A stretch of 64,000 nt of DNA from GCA-2683135 sp964507445 (GCA_964507445.1 CAZDQF010000001.1:496001-560000), one strand, 5' to 3'. Positions 54,629-64,000 are shown, counted from the first letter of the stretch. Program-made: numbers and translations. Notes: generated by a model from the letters alone, not told the origin.

Positions 54629-56019
54629 ACGACCCCCTCAGCGACCTGATCTCCCGTCGCGCGTTCCTCGGCCACGCAGGCTACGGGGTGGGCGCCGCGA
54701 GCCTCGGCTCCCTGCTCTCCAGGGAGACGGACACGGCGGCGCCTCTCGTCACAAGGAAGCCGCGGATCCGCAGGGTGATCCACCTGTGCATGGCCGGCGG
54801 CCCCTCTCACCTCGAGGGTTTCGACTGGAAGCCCGAGCTGCGCCGTCGCCATGGCGAGGACATGCCCGAGTCCATCACCCGGGGCCAGCCCATCGCCCAG
54901 CTCCAGGGCCAGAAGCTGCGCTGCCTGGGGCCACAATTCGACTTCTCCCGGCACGGCCAATCGGGGCAGATCATCAGCGACGTGTTCCCGCACATGTCCC
55001 GGCTGGCGGACGACATCTGCATCATCCGCTCCCTCTTCACGGAACAGATCAACCACGACCCGGCCCACACCTTCATGAACACAGGCACCGCCATCTCCGG
55101 TCGCCCGAGCATGGGATCGTGGGTGCTCTACGGCCTCGGAGCGGAGACGGAGAACCTGCCCGGCTTCGTCGTGCTCAGCTCCGTGGGCAGGGGCGGACAG
55201 GCTCAGCCCATCAGCGCCCGGCAGTGGCACTCGGGCTTCCTCCCGGGGCGCTTCCAGGGCGTGCGGTTCCACGCGAGCGGCGACCCGGTCCATTACGTGG
55301 GCAGCCCTCCGGGCGTCGATGAAGCCGCCCAGCGCGAGGTGCTCGAGACCGTACGCCGGCTGGACACCCTGCGCCGGCAGGAGACCCGCAACCCGGAGAT
55401 CGACACGCGCATCGCCCAGTACGAGATGGCCTACCGGATGCACACCAGCGTCCCGGAGCTGACGGACCTGTCATCGGAGCCGGAGGACGTGTTCGAGCTC
55501 TACGGCACCCGGGGCGGCGACGGCAGCTACGCCTCCAACTGCCTGCTGGCGCGGCGGCTGGCGGAGCGCGGCGTGCGCTTCATCCAGCTCTATCACCGGG
55601 CCTGGGACCATCACGGCAACATCAAGGGCGGCTACCAGATCTCAGCGAAGGAGGTGGATCAGGCCACCTACGCCCTGGTGACCGACCTCAAGCGCCGCGG
55701 CATGCTCGACGACACCCTGGTGATCTACGGCGGGGAGTTCGGCCGCACGCCCATGGGGCAGGGGACGGGGCGGGACCATCACATCAAGGGCTTCTCCGCC
55801 TGGCTCGCCGGCGGCGGCATCAAAGCCGGCAGCAGCTACGGCGCCACGGACGAGTTCGGCTACCACGCCGTGGAGGACCGGGTGGAGGTGCACGACCTGC
55901 ACGCCACCATGCTCCACCTGCTGGGCATCGACCACGAAAGGCTGCTGTATCGCTACCGCGGGCGTGACTTCCGCCTCACGGACGTGGCCGGCCGCGTGAT
56001 CCACGGCGTCCTGGCCTGA
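54625..56019 (+). CDS. DUF1501 protein, Tat leader
   Basis: 464 residues coupled to the DUF1549 gene (ATGA). SRRAFLGHAGYGVGAASLG is a twin-arginine leader. VIHLCMAGGPSHLEGFDWKP opens the sulfatase-like fold; INHDPAHTFMNTG, VIYGGEFGRTPMGQ and GRDHHIKGFSAWLAG carry the conserved His/Asp/Arg positions of DUF1501. Probably a periplasmic partner of its neighbour. Ends 21 bases before the convergent DUF1501 gene. Confidence 0.85.
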   Translation: MNDPLSDLISRRAFLGHAGYGVGAASLGSLLSRETDTAAPLVTRKPRIRRVIHLCMAGGPSHLEGFDWKPELRRRHGEDMPESITRGQPIAQLQGQKLRCLGPQFDFSRHGQSGQIISDVFPHMSRLADDICIIRSLFTEQINHDPAHTFMNTGTAISGRPSMGSWVLYGLGAETENLPGFVVLSSVGRGGQAQPISARQWHSGFLPGRFQGVRFHASGDPVHYVGSPPGVDEAAQREVLETVRRLDTLRRQETRNPEIDTRIAQYEMAYRMHTSVPELTDLSSEPEDVFELYGTRGGDGSYASNCLLARRLAERGVRFIQLYHRAWDHHGNIKGGYQISAKEVDQATYALVTDLKRRGMLDDTLVIYGGEFGRTPMGQGTGRDHHIKGFSAWLAGGGIKAGSSYGATDEFGYHAVEDRVEVHDLHATMLHLLGIDHERLLYRYRGRDFRLTDVAGRVIHGVLA

Positions 56020-56040
56020 CCTGAGCCGGCGTCCATCGGA

Positions 56041-57456
56041 TCAGGCGAGCACCTCTCGCACGACCCTCCCGCTCACGTCCGTCAGCCGGAAGTCACGACC
56101 CTGATGTCGGGTCACCAGCTTCTCGTGATCCAGGCCCAGCTGATGCAGGATCGTCGCGTGCAGGTCATGGACATGGACCGGGTCCTCCGCCACATCCCAG
56201 CCCCAGTCGTCGGTGCGGCCGTAGGTGAACCCCTTCTTGAAGCCGCCGCCGGCGATCACGACGCTGCCGATGCGCCCGTTGTGATCCCGCCCGTAGTTGC
56301 TGCTGGAGAGCGGCCCCTCACAGATGGAGGCGCGGCCGAACTCGCCGCACATGACCACGATGGTGTCGTCCAGCAAGCCACGCTCCTTCAGGTCCGTCAG
56401 CAGCGCTCCGACGGGCTTATCGATCTGTTTGCACTTGCGCGGCAGGGCGCGGGGCAACCCGCCGTGGTGATCCCACCCTCCATCGCAGACCTGCACGAAC
56501 CGCACATCCCGTTCCGCGAGCCGCCGCGCCAACAAGCAGTTGTTGGCAAAGGACGCCTTGCCCGGCTCCGCGCCGTAACGCTTGAGGGTCTCCTTGGATT
56601 CGTTGCTCAGGTCTGACAACTCCGGCACCGACGTCTGCATCCTGGCGGCCATCTCATAGGCCTCCATGCGCGTCTTGATCCGCGGGTCAGACGTGGCCTC
56701 CAGCTCCTTTTGATTGAGAGCCTTGACCGCGTCCAGCACGTTCCGTCTGGCGACCCCGTCCACGCCCTTTGGGTTGTTGACGAACAACACCGGATCACCG
56801 GCTCCCCGGAGCTGCACCCCCTGGTGCCTGCCCGGCAGAAAACCGGAGTGCCACAGCCGCGGGTGCAGGGGCGCCAGCCGCTCCCCGGAAGAGAGCATCA
56901 CGACGAACTCCGGCAGGTCCCGGTTGGCCGTGCCCAGGCCGTAGGACAACCATGCGCCCCAGGACGGACGCCCGAGCAACGGCGTGCCCGTGAACAGGGT
57001 GGTGACCGCCGCCTCGTGCAGCACGTGATCCGTCTGGTGGGAGCGGATCAGCGTGAGGTCGTCCGCGTGCCCCGCGACATGGGGCAGCAGCTCCGAGATG
57101 TTCATGCCGCACTGTCCGCGCCTGGCGAACTTGAACGGCGACCCTACGACGGAGAGGTTCCCCTGACGCTCCGTGATGTTGCTGGTGACGCCGCCGTTGC
57201 GCACGGACTCCGGGATCTGCTCCCCGCGGCGTTCGTTCAGGAGCGGCTTCTCGTCGAAGGTCTCGAACTGGGACAGACCGCCGGAGAGGAACACGAGGAT
57301 GACCCGCTTGGCCTTCGGCTCCGCACCCGTGGCGGCAGAAGAGAAGAGCTCCGGTGACGTGAGCCCGCTGAACGCCAGGGCCCCCAGGCCCAGGGTGCTC
57401 TGACCCAGAAACGCCCTGCGGCACAGCTCGGAGTGATCGAGGGGTGAGTGATTCAT
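56041..57456 (-). CDS. DUF1501 protein, Tat leader
   Basis: 471 residues. CRRAFLGQSTLGLGALAFSG is the twin-arginine leader and VILVFLSGGLSQFETFDEKP opens the fold; VVMCGEFGRASICEG and GRDHNGRIGSVVIAGGG hold the conserved metal-site-like block. It starts nine bases after the long DUF1549 gene. It is tail to tail with its paralogue at 54625, from which it is clearly diverged. Confidence 0.85.
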   Translation of the reverse strand: MNHSPLDHSELCRRAFLGQSTLGLGALAFSGLTSPELFSSAATGAEPKAKRVILVFLSGGLSQFETFDEKPLLNERRGEQIPESVRNGGVTSNITERQGNLSVVGSPFKFARRGQCGMNISELLPHVAGHADDLTLIRSHQTDHVLHEAAVTTLFTGTPLLGRPSWGAWLSYGLGTANRDLPEFVVMLSSGERLAPLHPRLWHSGFLPGRHQGVQLRGAGDPVLFVNNPKGVDGVARRNVLDAVKALNQKELEATSDPRIKTRMEAYEMAARMQTSVPELSDLSNESKETLKRYGAEPGKASFANNCLLARRLAERDVRFVQVCDGGWDHHGGLPRALPRKCKQIDKPVGALLTDLKERGLLDDTIVVMCGEFGRASICEGPLSSSNYGRDHNGRIGSVVIAGGGFKKGFTYGRTDDWGWDVAEDPVHVHDLHATILHQLGLDHEKLVTRHQGRDFRLTDVSGRVVREVLA

Positions 57457-57465
57457 GTGCGCGTC

Positions 57466-60400
57466 CTAACGGTGGATGGTGGCGTCCAGGTTGAGCATGG
57501 CGGTGGCGACGGAGGCCCAGGCCGCCAGCTCAGGCACCTCCAGGCTCTCATCGCAACGGGCGTCCCCCACCGCCAACAGCTTGGCCGCCGCCGCCGCGTT
57601 CTTCTTGTAGTGCTCCCGCTGGTCTGCCAGCAGCTTCTCCAGCACCTGGAGCTCCGCCGCATCAGGGGACCTCGAGGCGCATAGCCGGAAGCCGAAGCGC
57701 AGCCGTTCCGCGTCCACCTTGCCGCCCTCCTTCAGCATCCGCTGCCCCAGCATCTTGGCGCACTCCACGAACACCGGGTCGTTGAGCAACACCAGTGCCT
57801 GCAACGGCGTGATGGTCTCCGCTCGCTGCACCGTGCACGTCTCCCGCTTGGCCTGATCGAACGTCAACGCCGACGGATACGGCACGCCGCGCTTCCAGTA
57901 GACGTAGAGACCGCGCCGATACTGCTTGCTGCCCTTGTCCTTGCGGTAGCGCTGTCCCCGGGACACCGCCTCCCACAGGCCCTTGGGCTGATAGGGCCGG
58001 ACGCTCTCTCCTCCGACCTGCTCCTGCAACAGCCCGCTCACCGCCAGGGCGTTGTCCCGCACCATCTCGGCAGACATGCGCTGTCGCGGTCCGCGGGTGA
58101 GCAGCCGGTTGTCCGGATCCGTGGCGCGCCGGGCGGCGTCCACGGCCCCGTCCTGTCGGTAGGCCGCGGAGTGAACCACGAGGCGGTGCAGGGCCTTCAG
58201 GTCCCAGCCGCTCTCCATGAAACGACGGGCCAACCAGTCCAGCAGGTCCGGGTGGTTGGGCGGCTGGCTGCGGATCCCCAGATCCTCCGGGGTGCTCACC
58301 AGCCCCTCACCGAAATACTGCTGCCAGATCCGGTTCACCACCACCCGGGCGGTGAGCGGGTTGTCCTTCGACACCAGCCATCTCGCCAGTCCCAAACGGT
58401 TCTTCGGCAGGTCCTCCGACATGGGCGGCAACCCGGACGGGACGCCCGGCTCCACCTTCTCCCCCTTCTCGCGGAAGTCCCCGCGCATGAACACGTGGGT
58501 CTGCCGCTTCTTCTCCCGCTCCTTCATCACCAGGGTGCGTGGGAGCTTGCGCTCCAGGGTGTCCAGCTGCCGCTGCAGCTTCGCGCGCTCTGCCTCCAGG
58601 GTCATGCCCACCAGGTCATGGCGCGCACGATAGAACTTGCGGATCTTCTTCTTGAGGGCCTCCGCGCGAGCCTCCCGGTCGTCCGCGTCATCCTCGTCCG
58701 TGGGTTCGCAGCCGTCCGCGGCGCCCTCCCCCATGGCCGCCAGCTGACGCAGGGCGGTGACCACCTCGTGGTTCACCACGTCCTCCCCCTCGACGGTCAT
58801 ATCGAAGGTGAACGACCCGCCGGACGACCGGCGCCGACGCATGCTGGAGAACATCCCCGGGTCGAACCCCGCGGCATCGAAGCCATCCGGATCGAACGCG
58901 TCCGGGTCGAAGTCTCCACCGCCGAAGTCCTCCGGGTTGAACGCCTCTCCCTCCATGGCGCCCGCGCCGCCCGCCCCCGGCGTGCCGCCTCTGCGCCCCC
59001 GGCTGCGAGAGGGCCGCTGCCCGAACACGGCCTTCACCACCAGCTCGTTCTCACCGGAGCGCATCCCCACCCGAACCTCGCGCTCCGTGGAGCCCGAGCG
59101 ACCGCGTCGGGAGAAGCCCCCGCCGCCGCGGCGGCTGCTGGAAGACGAGGTGGAGACCTTGGGCGCCGCCTCGAAGATGAGCTCGCCGTTGAGCCACGCC
59201 TTGACTCCGGCCGGCCCGTCAAACCGCATCATGGCGGTGCGCGGCCGGGTGCTGTGGATCTTCCGGGTCAGGTACCAGGCCACGTTGCCGTCGGCCAGCT
59301 GACCCGCTGACCCGTCACGCCAGTCCTGCTTCTTGCTCCAGGACAGCTTCTCCTGGCGTCGGCTCCGTCGCCCTGAAGAGGAAGAGCCGCCTCCGGGACC
59401 AGGCTTGGCTGCAGCCGCCGATGTCGGCGACCCTTCCGCGGGCTTCGCACCGGGCTTTGCGCCGGGCTTCGCGACAGGCGCCGCCGGAGCCTTGGCGGAC
59501 TTGCCCTTGCTCCCCTTCGGCGCCGCCGCCACGGCGTTCTTCCCATCGCCCTTGCCGGGCTTGTCTCCGTCAGGCCCCTTACCCGGCCCGGCCGCCGACA
59601 CAGCGGACGGCTTGCCGGGAGCGGTCTCCGTGCCCTTGGCGTCCTTGCCAGGAGACGACGCCGGAGTCGCGCCAGGCTTGCCGCCGCGGCGCTCCTTGGT
59701 GGCCACCACCTTGGGCTTGTCGTACTGCTTCTTCAGGTCCATCCCGGCCTTCAGGTCCTTCTCGGGCTCAAAGGCGGTCTTGTGGGCGGCGGCGGAGTCC
59801 TTGGCCGGGAACGGCCCCACGGCGCTCCAGATCTTCCCCACCGCCGGCAGCATGAGCTCACGGATGCGCTCGTCCTCGGTGAACGAGATACGGAAGCGCC
59901 CCATCAGCGTCTTGTAGGGCCTGGCGTTCTGGATCAGGGTCACCCGCAACGTGGAGACGCTGTTGGACGACAGCGTCTCCAGGGGGACGAGGATGGCCTC
60001 ATGACGCCGCATCCGTTCGTCCCCGATGATGCTCCAGCCGCGCCCGAACCGGCTCCGGCTCGAGGTCTTGTCGTCGGACGCCAGGATCGCACCGCTGATG
60101 GAGCCGGGATAGATCTGGTCCGGCGCGCGCTCCCTGGGACGCTCCTGGTTCAGGTCCGCGTCCGCCGTGGCCACGAACACCAGGGGCGGGTCACTGGAGT
60201 CCGACAGGGCCGACATGCGCATCTTCAGGCCGCTGAGGATGAACTGGCCCTGACGCGAGCGGCCCGAGGCTCCCTCCGGTTGGCTCGGGTCCGGCAACAC
60301 CTCCAGCCGGATCGCGGCGATCTTGCGCTTGCCGGGCTTGAACACCAGATCGTAGGTGTCGCGGACCGGCGCCTCTCCGGTGGCCAGGATCGAGCCGTCT

Positions 60401-61737
60401 TCCTGACGCTCGAGCACCGACCCGTTGTGAGCCAGCATCCCCACGGGGGTAGCCGCGGACCACTCCACGTCCTCCCCCACGAACTCCCGGGTGCGCTCCT
60501 CCCACCGGGCCTGGGCGGCATCCGAGAGCGAATCGGGAGCCTCCAGGCGCTCCTTCAACTCCTTGATGCGCGCCTTCAGCAGCTCCACGTGGGGCTCCTG
60601 GTCGGGGTTCGGCACCCGGAGGTCCGGCTGCCGGGTGTCACGCTCATCCACCTGGTCGAAGAAGCCGTAGAAGCGATAGAACTCCTTCTGGGAGATGGGA
60701 TCGAACTTGTGGTCGTGGCACTGGGCGCAGGCCACGGTGAGACCGAGCCAGGTGGTGGCCGTGGTGTTGACGCGGTCGATGACGTAGGCGCTGCGGTACT
60801 CGTCAGGCACCGCGCCGCCCTCCGAGTTGCTGGCGTGATTGCGGTTGAACCCGGTGGCGATGCGCTGCGACAAGGTCGGCTCCGGCAACAGGTCCCCCGC
60901 CAGCTGCTCGACCGTGAACTGGTCGAATGGCATGTTGGCGTTGAACGCGCGGATGACCCACTCCCGCCACTTCCAGTTGCTGCGGGAACCGTCCCGCTGG
61001 TAGCCGTTGGTGTCCGCGTATCGGGCCAGATCCAGCCACTCCTGGGCCTGGCGCTCGCCGTACCGGGGAGACGCCATGAGCCGATCCACCAGGGCGCTGT
61101 AGGCGCCGGGGTCATCGTCCGTGACGAACGCCTCCACCTCCTCCGGTGTCGGCGGCAGGCCGGTCAGGTCCACCGTGACGCGCCGGATGAGCGCCGCCTT
61201 GTGGGCCTCCCGAGCAGGGTCCAGGCCACGCTCCGCCAGCCTCGCGGCCACGAAGCGGTCGATCTCGTTGTGGCCCCAACCAGACGCGGCAGGCGCTGGC
61301 GGCGCCGGGCTGCCCACGGGCCGGAACGCCCAGTGCCGGGACCAGGACGCCCCCTCCTCGATCCAACGGCGCAAGAGCGCCACCTGGGTCTCCGTCAGCG
61401 GTTCCCCCGACTTGGGCGGCGGCATGACGGAGCGCCGGTCCGTGGAGGTGATGCGGTCCATGAGGACGCTGTCCTCCGGGTCGCCGGGGACGATGACGTG
61501 GACGCCGGGCTCGATGGCCTTCAGGGCGTCGTCGCGACGGTCCAATCTCAGGTCACCCTTGCGAGTGCCGTCATCCGGACCGTGGCAGCCGTAGCAATGC
61601 TGAGTCAGGATCGGCAGCACCTGCCGTTCGTAGTCCACGGAGGCAGCCGCCTCCTGTTGCCCGGCTGCCAACGGCGAGAGGCCAACAGCCACCAGCAGCG
61701 AGATCAACAGAGCGGGCCGAGAGTTGGGCTGGGCCAT
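57466..61737 (-). CDS. Very long PSCyt1-DUF1549-DUF1553 protein with low-complexity insert
   Basis: 1423 residues from ATG 61737 (AGGAGG just upstream), several hundred more than its relatives in this window. Signal peptide LLISLLVAVGLSPLAAG; cytochrome motif HCYGCHGPDDGTRKGDLRLDRR; DUF1549 with ACAQCHDHKFDP. The middle carries a ~130-residue Lys/Ala/Pro/Gly-rich linker (about 59330-59720), sugar-binding-like beta segments, and an acidic FNPEDFGGGDFDPDAF-type Asp/Phe repeat (about 58850-58945). DUF1553 closes the protein (RLGLARWLVSKDNPLTARVV). Exported; operon with the DUF1501 gene. The linkers look disordered. Confidence 0.85.
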   Translation of the reverse strand: MAQPNSRPALLISLLVAVGLSPLAAGQQEAAASVDYERQVLPILTQHCYGCHGPDDGTRKGDLRLDRRDDALKAIEPGVHVIVPGDPEDSVLMDRITSTDRRSVMPPPKSGEPLTETQVALLRRWIEEGASWSRHWAFRPVGSPAPPAPAASGWGHNEIDRFVAARLAERGLDPAREAHKAALIRRVTVDLTGLPPTPEEVEAFVTDDDPGAYSALVDRLMASPRYGERQAQEWLDLARYADTNGYQRDGSRSNWKWREWVIRAFNANMPFDQFTVEQLAGDLLPEPTLSQRIATGFNRNHASNSEGGAVPDEYRSAYVIDRVNTTATTWLGLTVACAQCHDHKFDPISQKEFYRFYGFFDQVDERDTRQPDLRVPNPDQEPHVELLKARIKELKERLEAPDSLSDAAQARWEERTREFVGEDVEWSAATPVGMLAHNGSVLERQEDGSILATGEAPVRDTYDLVFKPGKRKIAAIRLEVLPDPSQPEGASGRSRQGQFILSGLKMRMSALSDSSDPPLVFVATADADLNQERPRERAPDQIYPGSISGAILASDDKTSSRSRFGRGWSIIGDERMRRHEAILVPLETLSSNSVSTLRVTLIQNARPYKTLMGRFRISFTEDERIRELMLPAVGKIWSAVGPFPAKDSAAAHKTAFEPEKDLKAGMDLKKQYDKPKVVATKERRGGKPGATPASSPGKDAKGTETAPGKPSAVSAAGPGKGPDGDKPGKGDGKNAVAAAPKGSKGKSAKAPAAPVAKPGAKPGAKPAEGSPTSAAAAKPGPGGGSSSSGRRSRRQEKLSWSKKQDWRDGSAGQLADGNVAWYLTRKIHSTRPRTAMMRFDGPAGVKAWLNGELIFEAAPKVSTSSSSSRRGGGGFSRRGRSGSTEREVRVGMRSGENELVVKAVFGQRPSRSRGRRGGTPGAGGAGAMEGEAFNPEDFGGGDFDPDAFDPDGFDAAGFDPGMFSSMRRRRSSGGSFTFDMTVEGEDVVNHEVVTALRQLAAMGEGAADGCEPTDEDDADDREARAEALKKKIRKFYRARHDLVGMTLEAERAKLQRQLDTLERKLPRTLVMKEREKKRQTHVFMRGDFREKGEKVEPGVPSGLPPMSEDLPKNRLGLARWLVSKDNPLTARVVVNRIWQQYFGEGLVSTPEDLGIRSQPPNHPDLLDWLARRFMESGWDLKALHRLVVHSAAYRQDGAVDAARRATDPDNRLLTRGPRQRMSAEMVRDNALAVSGLLQEQVGGESVRPYQPKGLWEAVSRGQRYRKDKGSKQYRRGLYVYWKRGVPYPSALTFDQAKRETCTVQRAETITPLQALVLLNDPVFVECAKMLGQRMLKEGGKVDAERLRFGFRLCASRSPDAAELQVLEKLLADQREHYKKNAAAAAKLLAVGDARCDESLEVPELAAWASVATAMLNLDATIHR

Positions 61738-61862
61738 GGTCCTCCTGCACGGACGAGGCACCGCCGACCGCATGCCGGACGGTCCCCGCAGGTCGACCAC
61801 AGCCTACCGTGAAAACGGCCGAGGCGTCACACGGCGACGGCTTCAACCAGCAACGGAACGGA

Positions 61863-63779
61863 TCAGCGCAGGTAGCCCTCCGACTCAAGCCAGCGCACCA
61901 CCAGGTCCGCTGCCTCCGCCGGAGTCAGGCGCTCCGTCTCCACCCTGAGTTCGGCATTCTCCGGCGGCTCGTAGGGGCTGCCGATGCCGGTGAAGTCCGG
62001 GATGTCCCCCGAGCGGGCCTTCTTGTAGAGCCCCTTGGGGTCGCGCTTCTCGCACTCGTGCAACGAGGTGTCGATGAACACCTCCGCGAACCGTGACGGC
62101 CCGACGATGCTGCGCGCCCCGGCCCGGTCCTCACGGAACGGCGAGATGAAGGCGGACAGCACGATGGCCCCCACGTCGTTCATCAGGGCGCACACCTCCG
62201 AGACCCGGCGGATGTTCTCGCTTCGCTCGTGGGGCAGGAAGCCCAGGTCCGAGCACAAGCCGTGGCGCACGTTGTCGCCGTCCAGCACGTAGCAGAGGTG
62301 CCCGCGCTCGGCGAGGCGCTCCTCCACCTCGAACGCGATGGTGGACTTGCCCGCTCCGGACAGGCCCGTGAGCCACAGGGTCACCGGCTTCTGCCCCAGG
62401 ATTCGCGCCCGGTCGCCCGGGGTCACCCGGCCGCTGGTGCGGGTGATGTTCAGGCTCTCCGGCGTTTGCTTTCGCGCCTCGATGCCGCCGAAGGCAGTCT
62501 CGCGACGGCCGCGATCCACGATCAGCCCCGCCGCCATGGTGGCGTTGGTGAGCGGGTGGATGAGGACGAAGTTCCCCGTGGCGCGGTTGCGCTGGTAGTC
62601 GTCGCAGGCGATGGGCCTGAACAACTTCAGCACGCCGCGGCCGATCTCGTTCAGCGCGAGGGACTCCGCCGGCTCGCGGGACAGGGTGTTGGGGTCGATG
62701 CGGTACTGCAGCTCCGCTACCTGGCCCCGCACCTCGTTGGTGGTGTGGCGCACGATGTAGGCGCGGTTGGGCTCCATGGGCTCCTCGTGCATCCACACCA
62801 GGACCGCGTCCATCTCCCGGATGGAGGCGGGGACGTTGCGGACGTGCACCAGCAGGTCGCCACGGCTGACATCGATCTCGTCCTCCAGGCAGATGGTGAC
62901 CGATTCAGATGGCCCCGCCTCCTGCTTCTCACCCTCGAAGGTGACGATGGACTTGACCCGGGAGGGGCGCCCGGAGGGCAGCGACACGACGTCGTCACCG
63001 ACCCGCACCACGCCCGACGCCACCGTGCCCGAATACCCGCGGAAGGTGGGGTCCGGCCGGTTGACCCACTGGACGGGGAAGCGGAGGTCGATCCGGTTGG
63101 CGTCGCCGCCGATGTAGGTCTTCTCCAGGCGGTGCAGCAGCGGGCTGCCCTCGTACCAGGGCATGTTGTCGCTGCGGCGCACCACGTTGTCTCCCTTGAG
63201 CGCGGAGATGGGGACGTAACTCATGTCCCGGATGGTCAGCTTGGTCGCGAACGCGTCGAACTCCGCGCGGATGTGGTCGTAGGCCTCCTGGGACCAATCC
63301 ACCAGATCCATCTTGTTCACCGCCACCACGACGTGGGGGATCCCCAGCAGGGACGCGATGAAGGCGTGCCGCTTGGACTGGGTGGTGATGCCGTTGGCCG
63401 CGTCGATGAGGATGATGGCCAGGTCCGCCGTGGACGCGCCCGTGACCATGTTCCGGGTGTACTGCTCGTGGCCGGGGGTGTCGGCGATGATGAACCGGCG
63501 TCGCGGCGTCGCGAAGTAGCGGTACGCCACGTCGATGGTGATCCCCTGCTCCCGCTCCGCCTTGAGGCCGTCCGTGAACAAGGAGAAGTCGATCTCCCCG
63601 CCCAGGTCCTGCCGCGTGTTCTCGCGAGCGGCGCTCACGTGGTCCTCGCAGATGGCCTTGGCCTCGTACAGGAGCCGGCCGATCATGGTGGACTTGCCGT
63701 CGTCAACGCTGCCGGCCGTCGTGAGGCGCAGCAGATCCGCCGGCGCGTGCTGCACCGGCCCCTCCGTCGTCGCGGACAT
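61863..63779 (-). CDS. cysNC: Bifunctional sulfate adenylyltransferase large subunit/adenylylsulfate kinase
   Basis: 638 residues. The N-terminal GTPase (CysN) has GSVDDGKST (G1), DTPGHEQYTRN (G3) and NKMD (G4), then beta-barrel domains; residues ~455-638 are APS kinase (CysC) with GLSGAGKSTIA and DGDNVRHGLCSDLGF. Together with CysD it makes APS from sulfate and ATP, driven by GTP hydrolysis, and phosphorylates it to PAPS. The start directly abuts the cysD stop. Sulfate released by the sulfatases could feed this pathway. Confidence 0.95.
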   Translation of the reverse strand: MSATTEGPVQHAPADLLRLTTAGSVDDGKSTMIGRLLYEAKAICEDHVSAARENTRQDLGGEIDFSLFTDGLKAEREQGITIDVAYRYFATPRRRFIIADTPGHEQYTRNMVTGASTADLAIILIDAANGITTQSKRHAFIASLLGIPHVVVAVNKMDLVDWSQEAYDHIRAEFDAFATKLTIRDMSYVPISALKGDNVVRRSDNMPWYEGSPLLHRLEKTYIGGDANRIDLRFPVQWVNRPDPTFRGYSGTVASGVVRVGDDVVSLPSGRPSRVKSIVTFEGEKQEAGPSESVTICLEDEIDVSRGDLLVHVRNVPASIREMDAVLVWMHEEPMEPNRAYIVRHTTNEVRGQVAELQYRIDPNTLSREPAESLALNEIGRGVLKLFRPIACDDYQRNRATGNFVLIHPLTNATMAAGLIVDRGRRETAFGGIEARKQTPESLNITRTSGRVTPGDRARILGQKPVTLWLTGLSGAGKSTIAFEVEERLAERGHLCYVLDGDNVRHGLCSDLGFLPHERSENIRRVSEVCALMNDVGAIVLSAFISPFREDRAGARSIVGPSRFAEVFIDTSLHECEKRDPKGLYKKARSGDIPDFTGIGSPYEPPENAELRVETERLTPAEAADLVVRWLESEGYLR

Positions 63780-64000
63780 CTAGAAGTACCCCTCGCGCTT
63801 CTTGTCTTCCATGGAACCGTCCGCGTCATGGTCGATGACGCGCCCGACCCGTTCCGACGTCCTCAGCTCCGCCATCTCGACGATGATCTCCGACAGGGTG
63901 CTGGCCTCGGAGCGCATGGCGCCGGTGCACGGCATGCAGCCGAGGGTCCGGAAACGGCACTTGACCATCTCCGTGGCCGCCCCGTCCCGATCGGAGGGAG
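63780..64000 (-). CDS. cysD: Sulfate adenylyltransferase small subunit, C-terminal part (truncated by window edge)
   Basis: The last 73 codons or so are visible. MVKCRFRTLGCMPCTGA and the ending MEDKKREGYF are hallmark CysD sequences (CysD proteins end with KKREGYF). The N-terminal ATP-pyrophosphatase domain lies beyond base 64000. It is the ATP-sulfurylase subunit that adenylylates sulfate with CysN, whose gene follows with no gap. Confidence 0.9.
   Translation of the reverse strand, partial: PSDRDGAATEMVKCRFRTLGCMPCTGAMRSEASTLSEIIVEMAELRTSERVGRVIDHDADGSMEDKKREGYF

Overview
The window is GC-rich DNA, tightly packed, with no insertion sequence, phage gene, tRNA, rRNA or CRISPR array that I can see. 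The gene content points to Planctomycetota. There are three pairs of DUF1549/DUF1553 (planctomycete cytochrome C-like) proteins with DUF1501 Tat-exported proteins, three formylglycine-type sulfatases and one LtaS-like sulfatase-fold protein, a ThuA-domain protein, bactofilins, and secreted lectin-like or extracellular-matrix-like proteins. Selenocysteine use and the style of the secreted proteins suggest one of the deep, poorly cultured planctomycete lineages; that placement is inference. A recurring habit is 1-4 base stop/start overlaps (ATGA, GTGA, TGATG and apparently one CTGA), which I used to choose many starts.

Layout. 1-2193 is the 3' part of an exported M14 carboxypeptidase. 2207-11733 is a two-armed cluster. 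The leftward arm (8363 to 2207) holds a CDP-alcohol phosphatidyltransferase, an ICMT-type membrane methyltransferase, two SAM methyltransferases, a polytopic membrane protein and an LtaS-like phosphotransferase/sulfatase, every junction overlapping. The rightward arm (8452 to 11733) holds a RibD-type reductase, an MDR dehydrogenase, a degenerate 6-pyruvoyl-tetrahydropterin-synthase-fold protein and a GT4 glycosyltransferase. Together they look like an undescribed biosynthetic locus and are my main candidate for a new system. 11828-18154 has a large secreted protein, a tandem GNAT pair, an SDR and two bactofilins (one with a zinc ribbon). 18168-25596 is a leftward sulfatase-DUF1549-DUF1501-secreted protein-enolase superfamily operon.

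25675-29796 carries a truncated glyoxalase-fold fragment, a ThuA protein and two sulfatases. 29950-32423 holds a CxxCH protein divergent from a bfd-bfr iron storage pair with a Fur-box-like palindrome over its promoter. 32485-34999 is a carbamoyltransferase with SxtJ-like and DUF5989 (SxtK-like) partners. 35150-39798 has a D-aminopeptidase, a phenylalanine hydroxylase, a coiled-coil plus alpha-barrel protein pair and a PLP dehydratase.

39888-45423 is an NAD-linked formate dehydrogenase operon: an FdsG-FdsB fusion, then an FdsA/FdhA whose gene is interrupted by an in-frame TGA at 42629-42631. That TGA sits exactly at the selenocysteine position and is followed by a SECIS-like hairpin. It is read here as one 905-residue selenoprotein, with an M20 peptidase downstream. 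45439-51527 has a lectin-like secreted protein, an intradiol dioxygenase, a radical SAM protein and a polytopic membrane protein. 51707-61737 holds two DUF1549-DUF1501 operons arranged tail to tail, one with an unusually long (1423 residue) DUF1549 protein. 61863-64000 ends the window with cysNC and the end of cysD (sulfate activation).

Many convergent genes are separated by under 25 bases and only two convincing intrinsic terminators were found, so transcription ends are largely unmarked. Coordinates of starts are my own choices, based on overlaps, Shine-Dalgarno sequences and domain boundaries.
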